Both the position numbers and the translations under genes were made by a program. Shown here piece after piece: positions 1 through 11,780 of a DNA stretch of 64,000 nucleotides. Within the stretch, counting starts at the first letter, position 1, and every line of letters starts with the position of its first letter. The notes beneath the pieces are model-generated. The model was not told the DNA's origin. It saw only the letters and a list, made by a program, of their open reading frames with translations, and searched no databases. The stretch lies in NCBI GenBank assembly GCA_016490735.1, contig JAEMWC010001017.1:95001-159000 (forward strand), given 5' to 3'. Origin of the DNA: Pachyseris speciosa. Its lineage: Eukaryota > Cnidaria > Anthozoa > Scleractinia > Pachyseridae.

Positions 1-413
1 CAAGGCCAAGTTGTTTATTTTTGGTGTTGTCAAAGTGCGTTCAAAGCCAACATTTTTGGTTTTGCAACAAAATAAACGGTCATACTCGATGAAAATTGGC
101 AGTTTTGGTCAGTTTATGGAGTGACGAAGTGTAAATAATTGGGCATTTGGCATTAAGAATCGTTCATTTCAACCATAGCACGGGATTTAGGAAAGTTGTC
201 TTCAAAGCACTAACGGTGTTTCTGACGTACTGAATGCGTCAATAAGGCAATTAAGGCGTTAACATCTCCCACAGTTTATCGATGACAGGAGTAAGTGACA
301 GGTAGCGAAGAAAAGGAATCTCACTGGTTGCGCTTAATTGGCTTGAAAGACGATACGAAATTTAAACTTAGAAATCACTCGGCCGTGAAAGGTCGAACTC
401 GCTGGCTTTGTCT
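1..413. other. Intergenic DNA, no gene seen
   Basis: AT-rich sequence with short, unconvincing reading frames only. No RNA gene, motif or repeat was recognised here. Confidence 0.5.
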
Positions 414-519
414 GTAGTCTCTAATTTTCGGCGCTCCCCTCTCGTCGCATCTCCTCGCAACTTCGCGCGCGCTGTTTCTTTCGCCCGCCGCACAGTCCGT
501 CACCGAAATTAGAGACTAC
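414..519. repeat. Short foldback, GC-rich loop
   Basis: The arm starting GTAGTCTCTAATTTT at 414 is matched by its reverse complement ending AATTAGAGACTAC at 519, with one base of difference over about 17 bp. The ~70-bp loop is pyrimidine- and CpG-rich, unlike its AT-rich surroundings. It is either a small foldback element or a stable hairpin. No target duplication is obvious. Confidence 0.5.
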
Positions 520-714
520 TCGCAGTCTAAGCTTGCAGCTATTCGAAAGGTAAAACGATTTGATGTCGCTACTCCGCGGGAAAAGGTGTAATAAGAGAGG
601 TAAAACTACGTGACACGTAGGTTCATAGTATTTTTGTGGTTACTGAATTAAGAAACATTACAATTGAAGCCTTAATTAAAGACAACCATGCATTGTCCTT
701 GAGATTATGTATCA

Positions 715-1270
715 GTCAATTTATAAAGCGCCCATCCCCCCTCCCGGGCATACCCCAGGTATTTGATCTAGAATTTGTCCCGCACGGTGGGGCTTTGACT
801 ATCGGCTAAAGATTGGTCGGCGGCCGCCAGCCAAAGGGTTTCGCGCGTCTTTCGAGCGCAAATATGTCAAATATTCATTCATTCACCACGGGAGCCGCGT
901 CGTTCCCTTCACTTCAAGGTTTTCCGTTGTCTACTAAATGTACAGTTGATATGCCTTTATTCAAAGTTTGGAGTGCCGACAGAAGAGATCGGAAAAGTGT
1001 TTTGACGTACGTCTTTTGGGATTTGGTTTGAAAAAGGTGATTTAACAATAAAATACTCATTATGAACGGGGAGCCTGCCAAAATGCTTCATGCAACGTGT
1101 GATTTTTCCTTGACTTGTCCTATTTTAGGCCCTGACAGAGGTGCATTTGACCGTCTAAACTGGAAACACAGCGGGGCATTTGATAAAAAAATTTCAAAAA
1201 AGTCAAATGCCGGGGTGTTTGCCCACCCGGGAGTGGGGGGGGGGGGGGATGGGCGCTTTTGGAATTGACT
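715..1270. repeat. Inverted-repeat (MITE-like) element
   Basis: The left end (agtcaattt...aagcgcccatcccc, about 714-745) is mirrored by the right end (...ggggatgggcgcttttggaattgact, about 1240-1269). A second inner stretch around cccgggcataccccaggtatttgat pairs loosely with 1205-1240. The right arm contains a run of about 13 G. No protein is encoded. I could not define a clean target-site duplication, so family assignment is open. Confidence 0.45.
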
Positions 1271-1430
1271 TGTACATTAGCTACAACTACACCAGTTCTA
1301 GAGTGAAACTTTTTATACTTATCGCATGGGTAGATATCAAAATTTGTTAGCCGGAAAGTACGATCTTCAGTGACTAAAAACGGAGAACCATCTGACTCAT
1401 AAAATAGCCGAACAAGACTTTTGGTTTCGT

Positions 1431-1966
1431 CTGAGCTCTCTTCTGATAGCGTTACGACTCGGTACGAAACATATGCACCTGTTATTTCTTCTGAGCTCTC
1501 TTCTGATAGCGTTACGACTCGGTACGAAACATATACACCTGTTATTTCTTCTGAGCTCTCTTCTGATAGCGTTACGACTCGGCACGAAACATATGCACCT
1601 GTTATTTCTTCTGAGCTCTCTTCTGATAGCGTTACGACTCGGCACGAAACATATGCACCTGTTATTTCTTCTGAGCTCTCTTCTGATAGCGTTACGACTC
1701 GGTACGAAACATATACACCTGTTATTTCTTCTGAGCTCTCTTCTGATAGCGTTACGACTCGGTACGAAACATATGCACCTGTTATTTCTTCTGAGCTCTC
1801 TTCTGATAGCGTTACGACTCGGTACCAAACATATGCACCTGTTATTTCTTCTGAGCTCTCTTCTGATAGCGTTACGACTCGGTACGAAACATATGCACCT
1901 GTTATTTCTTCTGAGCTCTCTTCTGATAGCGTTACGACTCGGTGCGAAACATATGCACCTGTTATT
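1431..1966. repeat. 60-bp minisatellite, nine copies
   Basis: Nine head-to-tail copies of a 60-bp unit beginning near tctgagctctcttctgatag, with almost no indels and only a few substitutions (gtacg/gcacg, atgcac/atacac, one gtacc, one gtgcg). The unit is a multiple of three and lacks stops in several frames, so both strands show 20-residue repeat peptides, for example SSELSSDSVTTR on the plus strand. No start context, splice site or homology supports a real protein. The high identity points to recent expansion. Confidence 0.85.
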
Positions 1967-1989
1967 CGAAGTCAAATCAATTTAATTTA

Positions 1990-2468
1990 ATTACACGGTG
2001 TTTATCTATTTAAGAATTCTGTTTTCCCAAACAAAAAGCTCAAACATTACGATTATAACTTCGTAAGTAGTTTGCGTCAGCGTCTTCAAACCGGGTGTTC
2101 TGTTACCTTTTTCATTAAATGCGATCGTTCTGGATTTTAGTGCTTTTGTCCTCAGTAAATCACGTTCAAACACAAGGGACCAAAATCGCTCAATGCTGCA
2201 TAAGACTGAAAACACTGATTTTCTTTATAATGTTTTTCAATTTCTTACTTATTTCATTTCATTGTCATTTTTTTACTGTTTTGCAAAGCAATTTGCAACG
2301 ACTGAATACGCTTTAATTTCTTCGCCGAGAGAACGGTGATACAATCGTTTCAAGCTTTATTAAAATGTTAACCATCATTGCTACCTTTAACGGAGCACCA
2401 TACTTGTAGAAACCCGTGAACTGCTTTTCTCATGGTAATTATGGCTAGCAGTATTGCTCGTGGGCGTC
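1990..2468. other. Intergenic DNA, no gene seen
   Basis: AT-rich unique sequence between the minisatellite and the triplet microsatellite. I see no conserved reading frame or RNA. Confidence 0.45.
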
Positions 2469-2469
2469 A

Positions 2470-2519
2470 CCACAATAATAATAATAATGATGATGATGAT
2501 GATGATAATGATGGTGATG

Positions 2520-2562
<43 letters not shown>
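2470..2562. repeat. AAT/GAT triplet microsatellite
   Basis: An uninterrupted stretch of trinucleotides: (aat)n, then (gat)n, then a long (aat)n run ending at about 2562. It is simple-sequence DNA of replication-slippage origin. Confidence 0.9.
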
Positions 2563-2563
<1 letters not shown>

Positions 2564-2718
2564 CCAACATGGCGGCTATGTTCCAGTTGATCACCTACAT
2601 CCAAACTTATATTAAGCGGCCCTCTATAGAGCGATCACCTCTATTAAACGGACGCGGTCACCATTCAGAATTCCCAAATGGCTAATTTTATCAGTATTTC
2701 ACCTCTATGCTAGGCGTG

Positions 2719-2841
2719 ATCTTGTTTTGATACAAACCTACCTGCTTTTCTTCTGGAAATTATGCAGATTAAACACTGTTAGCATAAGAAAAACATGATT
2801 TACTTAAGAAAAGAAGGAAGGTTTGTATCAAAACAAGGTCA
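2719..2841. repeat. Foldback, ~33-bp arms
   Basis: The left arm 2719-2752 (atcttgttttgatacaaacc...) is nearly the reverse complement of 2806-2841 (...ggtttgtatcaaaacaaggt), with a ~55-bp loop. The transcript would form a long imperfect hairpin. It could be a small foldback transposon or a structured RNA. No target duplication was found. Confidence 0.55.
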
Positions 2842-3178
2842 CCCCCAGCCTCGCTTTCACCAACAACTGTTAAATGGTCTATTGACACCTATCGCGGGCT
2901 CAAGTTTAAAGTTCAACGAGGTCAGCTGTTTTTTTTTTTTAATTTACCGCTGACCAGGTACTGGCTTTCGACTGGATCGCAGGCGCAAACCAGGTATGGG
3001 ACCCCCATACCAAAACGAAGCTTAATAAACATTATTCACAACTGGCGGACGCGCGAGAAAAACTGGTACCTAACAATGAAAACGAGAGTTTCAGCAGACT
3101 TACAGATAGTTCGGTGCTGATATTTCTTTTGTTAATGAGCTTTGTGCGGAGTTCTTTTACATTAACAAGTTCCTTGGG

Positions 3179-4845
3179 ATGTCCTCAAGATCTAACGTTT
3201 ATTGCTGTGCCCCTCTTTGCAACCAAAAGGGAAATATAGATCCTCAAGGAAACAGAGTGGGATTTTTTAGTTTCCAAACAGATCAAACCTTTCACAAGCA
3301 ATGGCTACTAGAAATCCGAAGAGACGTAGGCCCGAATTTTTCAATAACTAAACATACCAAGGTCTGCTCACTGCATTTTCGTAAAGAAGAAATAAAAACA
3401 GGTCTAGGGGGCAAGAAAATAGATTTACCCAAGGACGCAATTCCTTCAAAGTTTGCATGGCGTATTTCTCCGCGAAAAAGACAGCCGCCATTCAACAGAA
3501 CAAATGAACTGACACCAGAAAAAATGATTGAAGCGACTTGAAGAGCTATGCGTTAGTAAACAGGGTGACCATGTGGACCAGAACTTCAGTGTATCGGTGG
3601 CTTCCTCAGCCTGTACTAGTACAACAGAAGGATGATTAGCGTCCACAGCGAAGGATGCGGTTTCAAACGAGCTCGATAATGTCAGTGAATCACAAGCATC
3701 ATTGAAATTCCATCTGTTGCAATCTCAGAAAGAAATTGCTCGTTTAAGCGAAGTAGTATCGAATTTGAAAACACGTCTAGCTACCGTTGAAGCTGAACTG
3801 ATGAAATCAAAGGAAGACTGAATTAAGCGCCGATCCGAGGAAAACAGCGCCTTGAAATCATGTACGTTTTGCATAAACAATCTGTCAGAAAACGATTCCA
3901 TTTAATTTTACACTGGATTCCTAAACTTATAGATATTTCAGACAACGCTTTCGTATCTAAACCCAGGGGGAAACGGTGAAAACATTCGTTTCTGGCGTTC
4001 TGTCGAAATAAGGTGGAAGGAAATTTATACGAAGATAACAATAAATCAAATGATTGTAACAAACCTGGGAGAAGAACTCATAAGGCGGAGGAATAATTGT
4101 TTCTTAGTCATGTGTCGACTGCGGCAGGGATTTCATGAGAAACATTTGCCATTTTTATTTGGCATCTCTCACCCAACTTTTAGTAGGATATTCATTTCCT
4201 GGATCAACTTTATCGTTCTCGTTTTGGTACTATAAACATTTGGCCGAGCCGAGAGGAAGTTAACAAAACCACGCCTGAAGATTTCAAGGTTAAATATCCA
4301 AACACACGTGTGATCCTTGATTGTACAGAAATAAAATTCCAAATGCCAAGCAGCCTTCTTCTTAACAGTAGACGATTTAGTTCGTACAAGAATCAAACGA
4401 CGCTTTAAGGGTTTATAGGGACTGCCCCTTCCGGAGCAATAACATTTGCCAGCCAACTGTACACAGGCAGTATTTCGGATAGATAGATTGTTGAAAGAAG
4501 TGGTGTCCTTGACTTGCCCCTTAGTGAGGGTGACGACATAATAGCTGACAAAGGGTTCCGACAATTGAAGACCTTCTTCCCCTTGGAGTGTCATTAAATA
4601 TGCTCCCATTTCTTGGCCAAGCTCAGCAGATGTCACCGGAGGATGTGGTGAAAACACAAGTTATTGCTGCTTTACGTATCCACTTGGAGAGAGTGCTATT
4701 AACAAGATCAAAAACTTCCATATCTGAGACGAAGTTACACCTCTGTCTTTATTTACCTGTGATTAATCAAATGTGTGCAGTCTGCGCTTTCTTGTGTAAT
4801 GTCCAGGACCCCATTGTAGGTTACATTTTGTCATTGACCTTAAAA
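3179..4845 (+). pseudogene. THAP-domain DDE transposase (ISL2EU/Harbinger-like), decayed
   Basis: The first ~100 codons (3179-3490) are an intact THAP zinc finger. C2CH ligands are visible in CCAPLC near the N-terminus and in VCSLHF (~residues 63-68), with the THAP tryptophan in HKQWL and the conserved tail AIPSKF. Downstream, in shifting frames to about 4845, are a coiled-coil stretch (~3700-3820), a helix-turn-helix-like piece (~4050-4200) and DDE_Tnp_4-like segments. The last of these, near 4600-4830, contains QMSPEDVV, SAINKIKNFHI and FLCNVQDP. Several stops and frameshifts interrupt it. THAP plus DDE_4 is the arrangement of ISL2EU-type cut-and-paste transposases, but Harbinger or another THAP-DDE group is possible. 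No terminal repeats were identified. Confidence 0.75.
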
Positions 4846-4857
4846 TGAGATTAACTA

Positions 4858-5487
4858 CTCTGGGCTACTAAAGTGTTACCACTGTTTTCCAGACGGACTT
4901 TTGTTTCTTAACCTAGTATGACCCATCTGCTTGAATGTGGTTAACTCATTCCTTCACTATAAACTCGAATACAGTTTAGTCAAATCTATATCACACACAA
5001 ATTATAGCAAGAAGGAAATTTGACCGCATGCAGTATAAGTTACTATGTAGTTTATGTTTTTATAGCAAATGTTAATCCACCTTCTGAGGCTTTCGCCAAA
5101 GTTATAACTGAGTTTCTAGTGCCATGTGAATAATTGGCTATTCCAGTGTATCAAAAGCTTTACCGAAATCTAACAAGAGTAATATCACAAAAGCTCTTGG
5201 CTAATTTAGTTTGTTCCAGCAAGAACAGAAATTTGAAACAATGGCGGATATTTGATTTTTTTTAATCTCAAGAATCAGGATAGGCCTCTGCATGCATCCT
5301 GGTACACAGCAATAATTATTCCACAGAGATAACTAGCTGTCCATATACTCTTCTTGTCATCCAATTTTCTGAGCACTTCTTGAACTATAAAAATCGTTTT
5401 GAGGTCCTCGTTTTTCTCTCGGCATGAAAAGAGATCGCTTTCGGAAACCCAGTATTGTCATGGGCCGGTTAACAAAATGTGGCTGTC
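4858..5487. other. Intergenic DNA with a possible LINE scrap
   Basis: No intact gene. On the minus strand near 5135-5180 a short stretch reads LLLDFGKAFDTL, resembling the RT motif of LINE-type retrotransposons, but it is too short to annotate as an element. Confidence 0.4.
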
Positions 5488-5602
5488 TTAGGCCCCGTTT
5501 ATATGGAGAAAAGTTTTCCCGGATAGAAGGGTCACCCACCTACCCGAGCTACCCTGGGCGAGCCAACTTTTCCGACATTTCCTTACAGAACTTGGCGAAC
5601 CG

Positions 5603-5640
<38 letters not shown>

Positions 5641-5939
5641 TGACCCTCCTAGCCGGGTCACCCTCTTTCGATGGTAGGGTCAACCTCCTAGCCGAGCCAA
5701 CTTTCCTCCATATAAACACTTTGGCTCGCCTAGCCGAGCCAACTTTCTCCATATAAACACTTTGGCTCGCCTAGCGGGGTTAACTCGGGTCAAGGTGAGA
5801 CAATCAGAGCATGCACGAGCGCTGCTGGCTCGGGAAAAAGGGTCAATTTTTTCTCATATAAACGCTCGGTAAAGTTGACTCGCCTAGGAGGGTGACCCTT
5901 CTACCGGGGACAACTTTTCTCCATATAAACGGGGCCTTA
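5488..5939. mobile_element. Harbinger-type MITE with 25-bp TIRs and TTA duplication
   Basis: Perfect 25-bp terminal inverted repeats, 5491-5515 (starting GGCCCCGTTTATATGGAG) and 5912-5936, are flanked on both sides by TTA (5488-5490, 5937-5939), the TWA-type duplication of PIF/Harbinger elements. The ~400-bp interior has no coding capacity. It is made of nested direct and inverted copies of motifs such as gccgagccaact, ccatataaacac and gggtgaccc, giving it strong folding potential. A THAP-DDE transposase relic lies 650 bp upstream, but nothing ties the two together. Confidence 0.85.
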
Positions 5940-7433
5940 GCAAACTGTTGAATATCTAAGGTCGAGAGCTCAACTGAGGGTAGCCGGGAAAGAGTCAGTC
6001 TTCATTTTCTGAGTTTGCCAAAGTATCTCGTTTTTTGCCAGAGCGGGTTTTTAAATTGTTGCGCAAAAATTTAATTATAGTTCTTGCAGTCAGGTAATCA
6101 ACGCTTGGCGACATTTGGCTGCATTAAGGTTTTCCATCATGCAAATCCCCTTTAACATATGAAAACCACGATGAGCAAAAGTTTCATCTTTGAAATGTAT
6201 TTTAAGTGCTGTAGTTTGATTTTATCGTGAGTTAATCAAGTAAAAAAACAAATTAAGATCCCCCTAATGTTCCTACGGCTTGTAAACAAACAAACCATGC
6301 CCGAAAGTCTTGTTGTCATGATCAACCTCTTGCACAATTTGTGGCAATATAAGCAAACCACTGAATATCTAAGGTCAAGAGCTCAACTGTGGTTAGCGAA
6401 AGAGTTAATCTGTGTATGCTGTGTTTGCCAAAGTGTCTAGTTTTTTTTGCCAGAGCGGATTTTTAATTTGTTTCGCAAAGATCATTTTATCGGTTTACGG
6501 TGTGGCCAGTATTCAGTGAACACGCACGCCCGGCTGCTTTACGCATCATCTACAGTATTTTTTAGAGAACTTCAGCTTGTCATAAACAGCATACAATTAG
6601 TTTAACTCCCAACACACAGCCGCTAAGTACGAAAGTTATTTGTGAAACGGTTTAACTTTAACAATGAGTGTTTATCGATACGCAAATTTGTTTTTGTTGT
6701 AGACAATTTCACAACATTTTCAGCACTGTAGCCAGAATTCAACTGTTTGTTGGTAAAATATGTTTAGTAACCAACACCTGCGAATTATTCCCCTCATATT
6801 ATTGCCTTTACTGCCTGTTTCCTTCGCAATGGATTCAGGAGTGCATTGTTCTCCCAAAACACCTAATGTTCTTTCAAACTGAAAACTTTCCACACTACGA
6901 GCGCAGCTTAAGTACTTAATCAGAAAGGTTAATGATGTAATTGCATCGCCTTTTTTTTTTATAAAACATCGTTTCAGTTGTATTGTGGCAAAAGAGCAAA
7001 TGATTATTAAAACGACTGACTCTATCTAATATGCGGCTGACTAGCCTTGACGTTTACACAAAGCACAGTGCTTTTACAGAAACACTTTCAACTTCTTCGA
7101 ATGATCAAATAAACATCTTTCAGTGTGTTCATTTTTTTTTCTTACTGTGACAAGCTAACCGTTTCAGTGTCCAAGAGATCACTGTCTTCAAAGCAGTCCG
7201 ATTATAACAAATTCGACTAAACCGTGAAAATTCAAAAATCATTTAGGACTGAACTATACTAACAAGCGGCTGTTTACAACGACCAAACGATGGAAAAAAT
7301 AATCCTATTTCCCTTGATGACAAACATACTCAAATCACATGAATACTCGCCTTTTAGGGAATTTCATAGCTTTTAATTCCACTGCATATTTCTTTTCTCC
7401 GGCAAAACAATGAAATGATAGAAGAAAAAAAAC
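5940..7433. other. Intergenic DNA with a diverged direct repeat
   Basis: About 5951-6078 and 6362-6484 are diverged direct copies (both starting gaatatctaaggtc, both containing gtttgccaaagt and gccagagcgg), roughly 410 bp apart. No gene is visible, and the rest is AT-rich unique sequence up to the Polinton target site. Confidence 0.5.
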
Positions 7434-7439
7434 AACACT
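7434..7439. repeat. Left 6-bp target duplication of the Polinton
   Basis: AACACT immediately precedes the element end, which starts AGTAGTATAG. The same six bases follow the right end at 27514-27519. A 6-bp duplication is the hallmark of Polinton/Maverick integration. Confidence 0.93.
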
Positions 7440-7750
7440 AGTAGTATAGTGTTTGGGGGTACCAGATCAAAAATGAGGTGTTTTAGCAAAATGATCTCGT
7501 ATTCTGGAATATATAGTTATTTAATTTGATGGAATATATAGTTATTTAATTTGATGGAATATATAGTTATTTAATTTGATGGAATATATAGTTATTTAAT
7601 TTGATGGAATCTATAGTTGTTCATCTGATGGAACCAAGGTCAGCACACTTTCAATATGATGGAATCTATAATGCGTGACTTTCTCGGAAAAATCACCAAG
7701 CGTGACATTCTCGGAAAACAGGGAATGAGTCATCGCCTATAGCTATTATT
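7440..7750. repeat. Left terminal inverted repeat with 25-bp internal repeats
   Basis: Starts AGTAGTATAGTGTTTGGGG and mirrors 27192-27513. From about 7508 to 7625 it contains four to five tandem copies of a 25-bp unit (aatatatagttatttaattt...). After these come short paired motifs (gcgtgac...ttctcggaaaa, twice), and the match ends near gcctatagctattat. The internal repeat number and spacing differ slightly from the right copy. Confidence 0.9.
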
Positions 7751-7869
7751 CTGAGTCACGAGACGGTCGCATGATTTTTCTAACCAATCAAAAATGTACC
7801 CATAAATTATTTTTCTGATATTTTTATCAGAAGTAAGACCATTTTGATAAAAAGTTGGTTGTCTTTGAA

Positions 7870-10800
7870 TTAACAACAATTTTTGATAAGATAATGTCCG
7901 TATGCGCGACTGTTGATTCCGTCTTCTAGTATATATCGTTTGTCATCGAAACAGCTGAGTGATACTTTATTTATCTCATAACTTCCAAGTTGATGGTTTT
8001 GACTTCTGATTGTTTTCATTCTATGATGCAACTGTTTATTATTGAATAGAGTGTCTTTATAATTTTCATGTTTGATGTTATTCTTAATAATATTCTTCTT
8101 AATTCCTTTCGCTGTTTTTCCTCCTTTTCGGTTATCTTTCATATAGCTATACATTTTCGATCGTAAACCGATGAATTCACATATTGGGACTCCAGCAGCC
8201 TCATCTTTCATCTTACCAATCACTTTCTTATTGGTCTTATCGGAGAATGGCGAGCTTTCAGGATAGTCACTGTTATCGAATTTATCTTTATCATTCCAGA
8301 AATTCCTATATACATCTTGGGTTTCAATTTCATAGGTCAGTGAGTCTGTGTCTGTGAATAATAATTTTGCTTCATCTCCATATTTCTCTTTGATGTAGTT
8401 GTAATGGAAATCGTACATCAGTGTCTTGCTAAGGTCTAGAATACACATCCCCACGTATGCTGGCCGGTTTAAAGTAAGTGTTTCTTTTATCTTATGAACA
8501 GCTACTAGATTTTCATTGAAGATTTTACTGCTAACATAAGTGGGTTTACTAGCTAATTTCAATAGCTTCTTCTCATCAGTCACCAATCTGACGTCTACTC
8601 GCTTTCTGATGTTTTCCATCGTTTTTCCAAATACACTGTTATTCATCAGCTTGAAAAAGTCTTTCTCAAAGGCATTTTTTGCATCAGTTCTTTTCTGAGT
8701 GTTGAAGTCGATGTACTGTCTGAGCCATGGGGATTGATTGAACTCTAATACTCGATGGACTTTGGTTATTTTCAAACCGAGATCAGTATATAATTGGAGG
8801 TTCCTATAATGGAGCACGTATTTTTCTTTGTTGCTTAATGTTGGTATCAGTTTATGTACCAGACCAGTTGATATATTGAATTTTCTAGCTATTTTCTTAC
8901 AATAATCTGATAGCATGTCCCCAGTCACTTTAATCTTTTCCGGCCCAAGTGGGTAGTCATTATGTAGATCATGTAACTCTTGGGGGTATTTGAGGTCAAC
9001 TTCAAGTATCAAACCCTTTGCACTATCTTCTTTATAGACAGCCAGGTCTAAATTATTGATCTGTTTTTGTGTCATCCATCTGAATCCGCCTTTTGGTAAA
9101 TATTGACTCATAGCCCAACCATACAAATTATTAGCATCAAGATACACGATGTACTTCGAGGGCGCCTTCTCGTCATACTCTTTCATGTATTTATTATTTG
9201 CTTTACCGTAACGGTTGGCAATATAGCTGATACCACCGCGCAGACCCTTTTCAATGAACTGGAACATATCAATATCAGTCATCAATTCTAGTTTAATGTC
9301 AGTCATTTTAAGCATGGCATCCCATGATAGCCCTGGAGACGTGAAATAGTGACACGGGTCCAGTTTATAGTACTCAAGGCATGTTTTTCTGAAGTTTTCA
9401 AATACATCAGCCAGTAGGAGTACATCTGTTTAAAGGTACAGGTCATGATAATCACCCATGTTTTTCAAAGAGAATGCTTTCCAAACAGTCTGAGCATGCG
9501 TATAGTCTTCATCTGATATATGCTCATCACTCAGTATGCTATAGAATTCTTCTTTTGAGGGCAGCTTCTGATTGAATTGATCGAAACTGTCCATGTAGTC
9601 GTAAGGATAAACACCTTTCTGTGCCATCAGATTAAGATCCTTTCCCTTGAACTCTTGTGAGGTGAATTTAAAGGCTTCTTTTGGTAGATTGCCTACAAGT
9701 TTTTCCAAACTGGAGCTCATGAACTGGAAACTATCAATGAAGGTCAAGTGGTTGCCAAGCATGAAAGCCATATACTTCTCCATGTTATTTGGGATAGCAT
9801 TGATGTTCATTTGACAGTCTTCACCTTTCTTGTTTTTGTAAGTGTGCTTCTTAACAATGGCTCCAATCTCCTGCATAATAAAATGACTATCATAGCCTCT
9901 CAGATTGTGGAATATAACAGGTATTTTTATTTCTTCTGGGTTCACTCTGAGTTTCAGATTACAATCTTGGTGAGCAGAACCTCTGTATTTACCAGTGATG
10001 TGACAATGATCTCGAACTCGGATATCTTTGTCAGTGTATTTTTTATCACAAATGTGACAAACTTTGACTTTTTGGAATTTCTCTTCATCATCTTTAGTCA
10101 TTTTCAATGGTTTGTTAAAATTTTTTTTCACAACATTCTTGCAATATTTGACCTCCTCCAGCATAGCTTTCATGAATTTGTACACAGCCTTTTCACCCCT
10201 GTATATTACTGCTGGTTTGCTGTATTTATCATCATAACAACAAACCACTTTATAGCCGTAGCCACAGTCAGTATGCTTCTGATAAGCCTCTGTATATGAT
10301 TTATCACTGTTGGGTTGGCAATCGTGTATTTTTTCAGTGATGGCCTCAAAATCAGCATAGATCACAAATGGTACCTGCTGTTGTTTATGAAAGTTGTTGA
10401 ATTTCAGTATGTTGTTATCTTTGTTTGGCATTTTTATTGCCTGTGTGCCATTTACTTGCATGCAGTTGTCCTTGTGATTATTCAACACCCTTTCAGAGCT
10501 GAAGCATTGAAGACAGTGCATACAAAAGTGTTTTCTTTCTTTGTGCTTTGTTTGATTGTACATGAACTTATTGAAATCTTTGATTAGCACATAATGCTTG
10601 TTTTCATTTTCAGTTATTAGAAGCAGATTCAAGCAGTCTTCATATTTCTCTTTTGAAACAAAAATTGGATATGGCTGTCTATTCTCATAACCAAAAACAT
10701 TGATGTTGATCTCATTTTGTTTCTCTATCTTGTTGTAATGCTTGGTTGCAACTGGGAATTCAATCCCTGTATAATCCAATTTTTCAATGTATTTTTTGTC

Positions 10801-11691
10801 AACTTTTTAAATCCTCTGTGGGTATTTCTCTTGTGGGTTCAGGTGTCTGATGTGACACCATCGGAAGCATTCATTATCCTCATTTTTCAAGTTAATTAAA
10901 CCCTTCGCACTGTTTCTAAGTTCATTTGGTAGTTTTATGTATGAGGAGCCTCTCATTGGCGCATATTTCACAACATTAAGATAATGGCTATCAACAGATT
11001 CAATTGTCCAACCAGAACCTTCAGATACCCAAACTGCAATCTTATTCATTATTTGGTCTTTTGACAACTGTAGTGATTCAGTTACTTCCAGATTATTCAC
11101 AATTGTTTGAGCTACACTGTTGAAATATGCGGTTTTGTATTCTATTGCTCCGTCAGTCATTTTTGCGAATGTTACCTTTAGCGTTTCAACAAATTTCAGT
11201 CCTTTCATTTCATTCAACGATTTTATAATATTATATGCAACAGCCTTTCTTGTGTTTTGCAGTTGCGCAAGCGGGTCTTTGTTATTTTTTATACTGATTT
11301 CAAAAGACTCAGTGAAACCTTTTAAAGCTTTCTGTGTTTGTACAATCTTAGTCCTTGGTGTAGGCGTTGGTTTCTGAATCACCTGTTTGGTTCTCGGTGC
11401 TGGGATCGGTCTCTTTCTCAATTGTTCTATTACTTCCAACCATTCTTTTGGTGGTGCTGGAAGTCTTTTCCTCTCAAAATAATCAACCAATTCTTTCACA
11501 GTTGGTCTTTTCGTCCTTGGGGCGGGAATCGGCCTGACAGTCCTAGGTGCAGGAATTGGTCTTGTTCTTGGTTTAGGTACAGGTTTTGTGTCATCAACTA
11601 TAACAACCTCTGGCTTCTTCTGTTGTTGATTCTTAAGCAGTAAATTAATGAGCTGGGATTTGCTCAGTTTTTTCAAACTTTTCTTATCCAT
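7870..11691 (-). pseudogene. polB: Protein-primed family B DNA polymerase, two in-frame stops
   Basis: One continuous frame of 1,273 codons, broken by TAA at 10807-10809 (codon 295) and 9430-9432 (codon 754). The N-terminus has a lysine-rich start and proline-rich repeats (PIPAPRT, several copies, residues ~40-125). A C2H2-like finger (CMHCLQCF...HKDNC) follows at ~345-365. Next come the exonuclease motif YADFEA (~395) and an HNH/endonuclease-VII-like cysteine-histidine module (CHICDKKY...DHCHITG, ~500-530). Polymerase motifs follow: A (YLDANNLYG), B (KLMNNSVFGK) and C (FTDTDSL). It replicates linear protein-primed genomes. The start is chosen at 11691, just after a TCTAATCA box. The conserved frame on both sides of each stop indicates recent nonsense mutation rather than three genes. 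Confidence 0.92.
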
Positions 11692-11700
11692 CTTATATTA

Positions 11701-11780
11701 TGATTAGATAATAATTCTTATACTTTTAAATATGATAATAATAAAAATGTTTTAAACATGTATTATATAAACTATAGTAT
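11701..11780. promoter_or_regulatory. Divergent promoter region, polB and HNH genes
   Basis: About 90 bp of nearly pure A/T between the minus-strand polymerase start (11691) and the plus-strand HNH start (11781). The polymerase side has the TCTAATCA box (11701-11708, read on the minus strand) shared with virion genes. The HNH side has only actatagtatATG. A regulatory role is inferred. Confidence 0.5.

Noticed and set aside
813..1268. Two short frames at 813-1031 and 1062-1268
   Set aside because: They lie inside an inverted-repeat element, one crosses a 13-G run, and no domain is visible.
1397..1990. Repeat-peptide genes on both strands over the minisatellite
   Set aside because: A 60-bp unit divisible by three gives open frames by default; nothing outside the repeat supports them.
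5130..5182. LINE reverse transcriptase on the minus strand (LLLDFGKAFDTL)
   Set aside because: Only about a dozen residues match, and flanking sequence in all frames has no further RT blocks.
10774..10779. Start of an independent polymerase gene at 10779
   Set aside because: The codon is TTG, and the frame is open upstream to a single TAA at 10807.
7870..11691. Three separate genes for the polymerase region
   Set aside because: All three stretches are in one frame, motifs are in canonical order, and two apparent starts between them are non-ATG codons or internal methionines.
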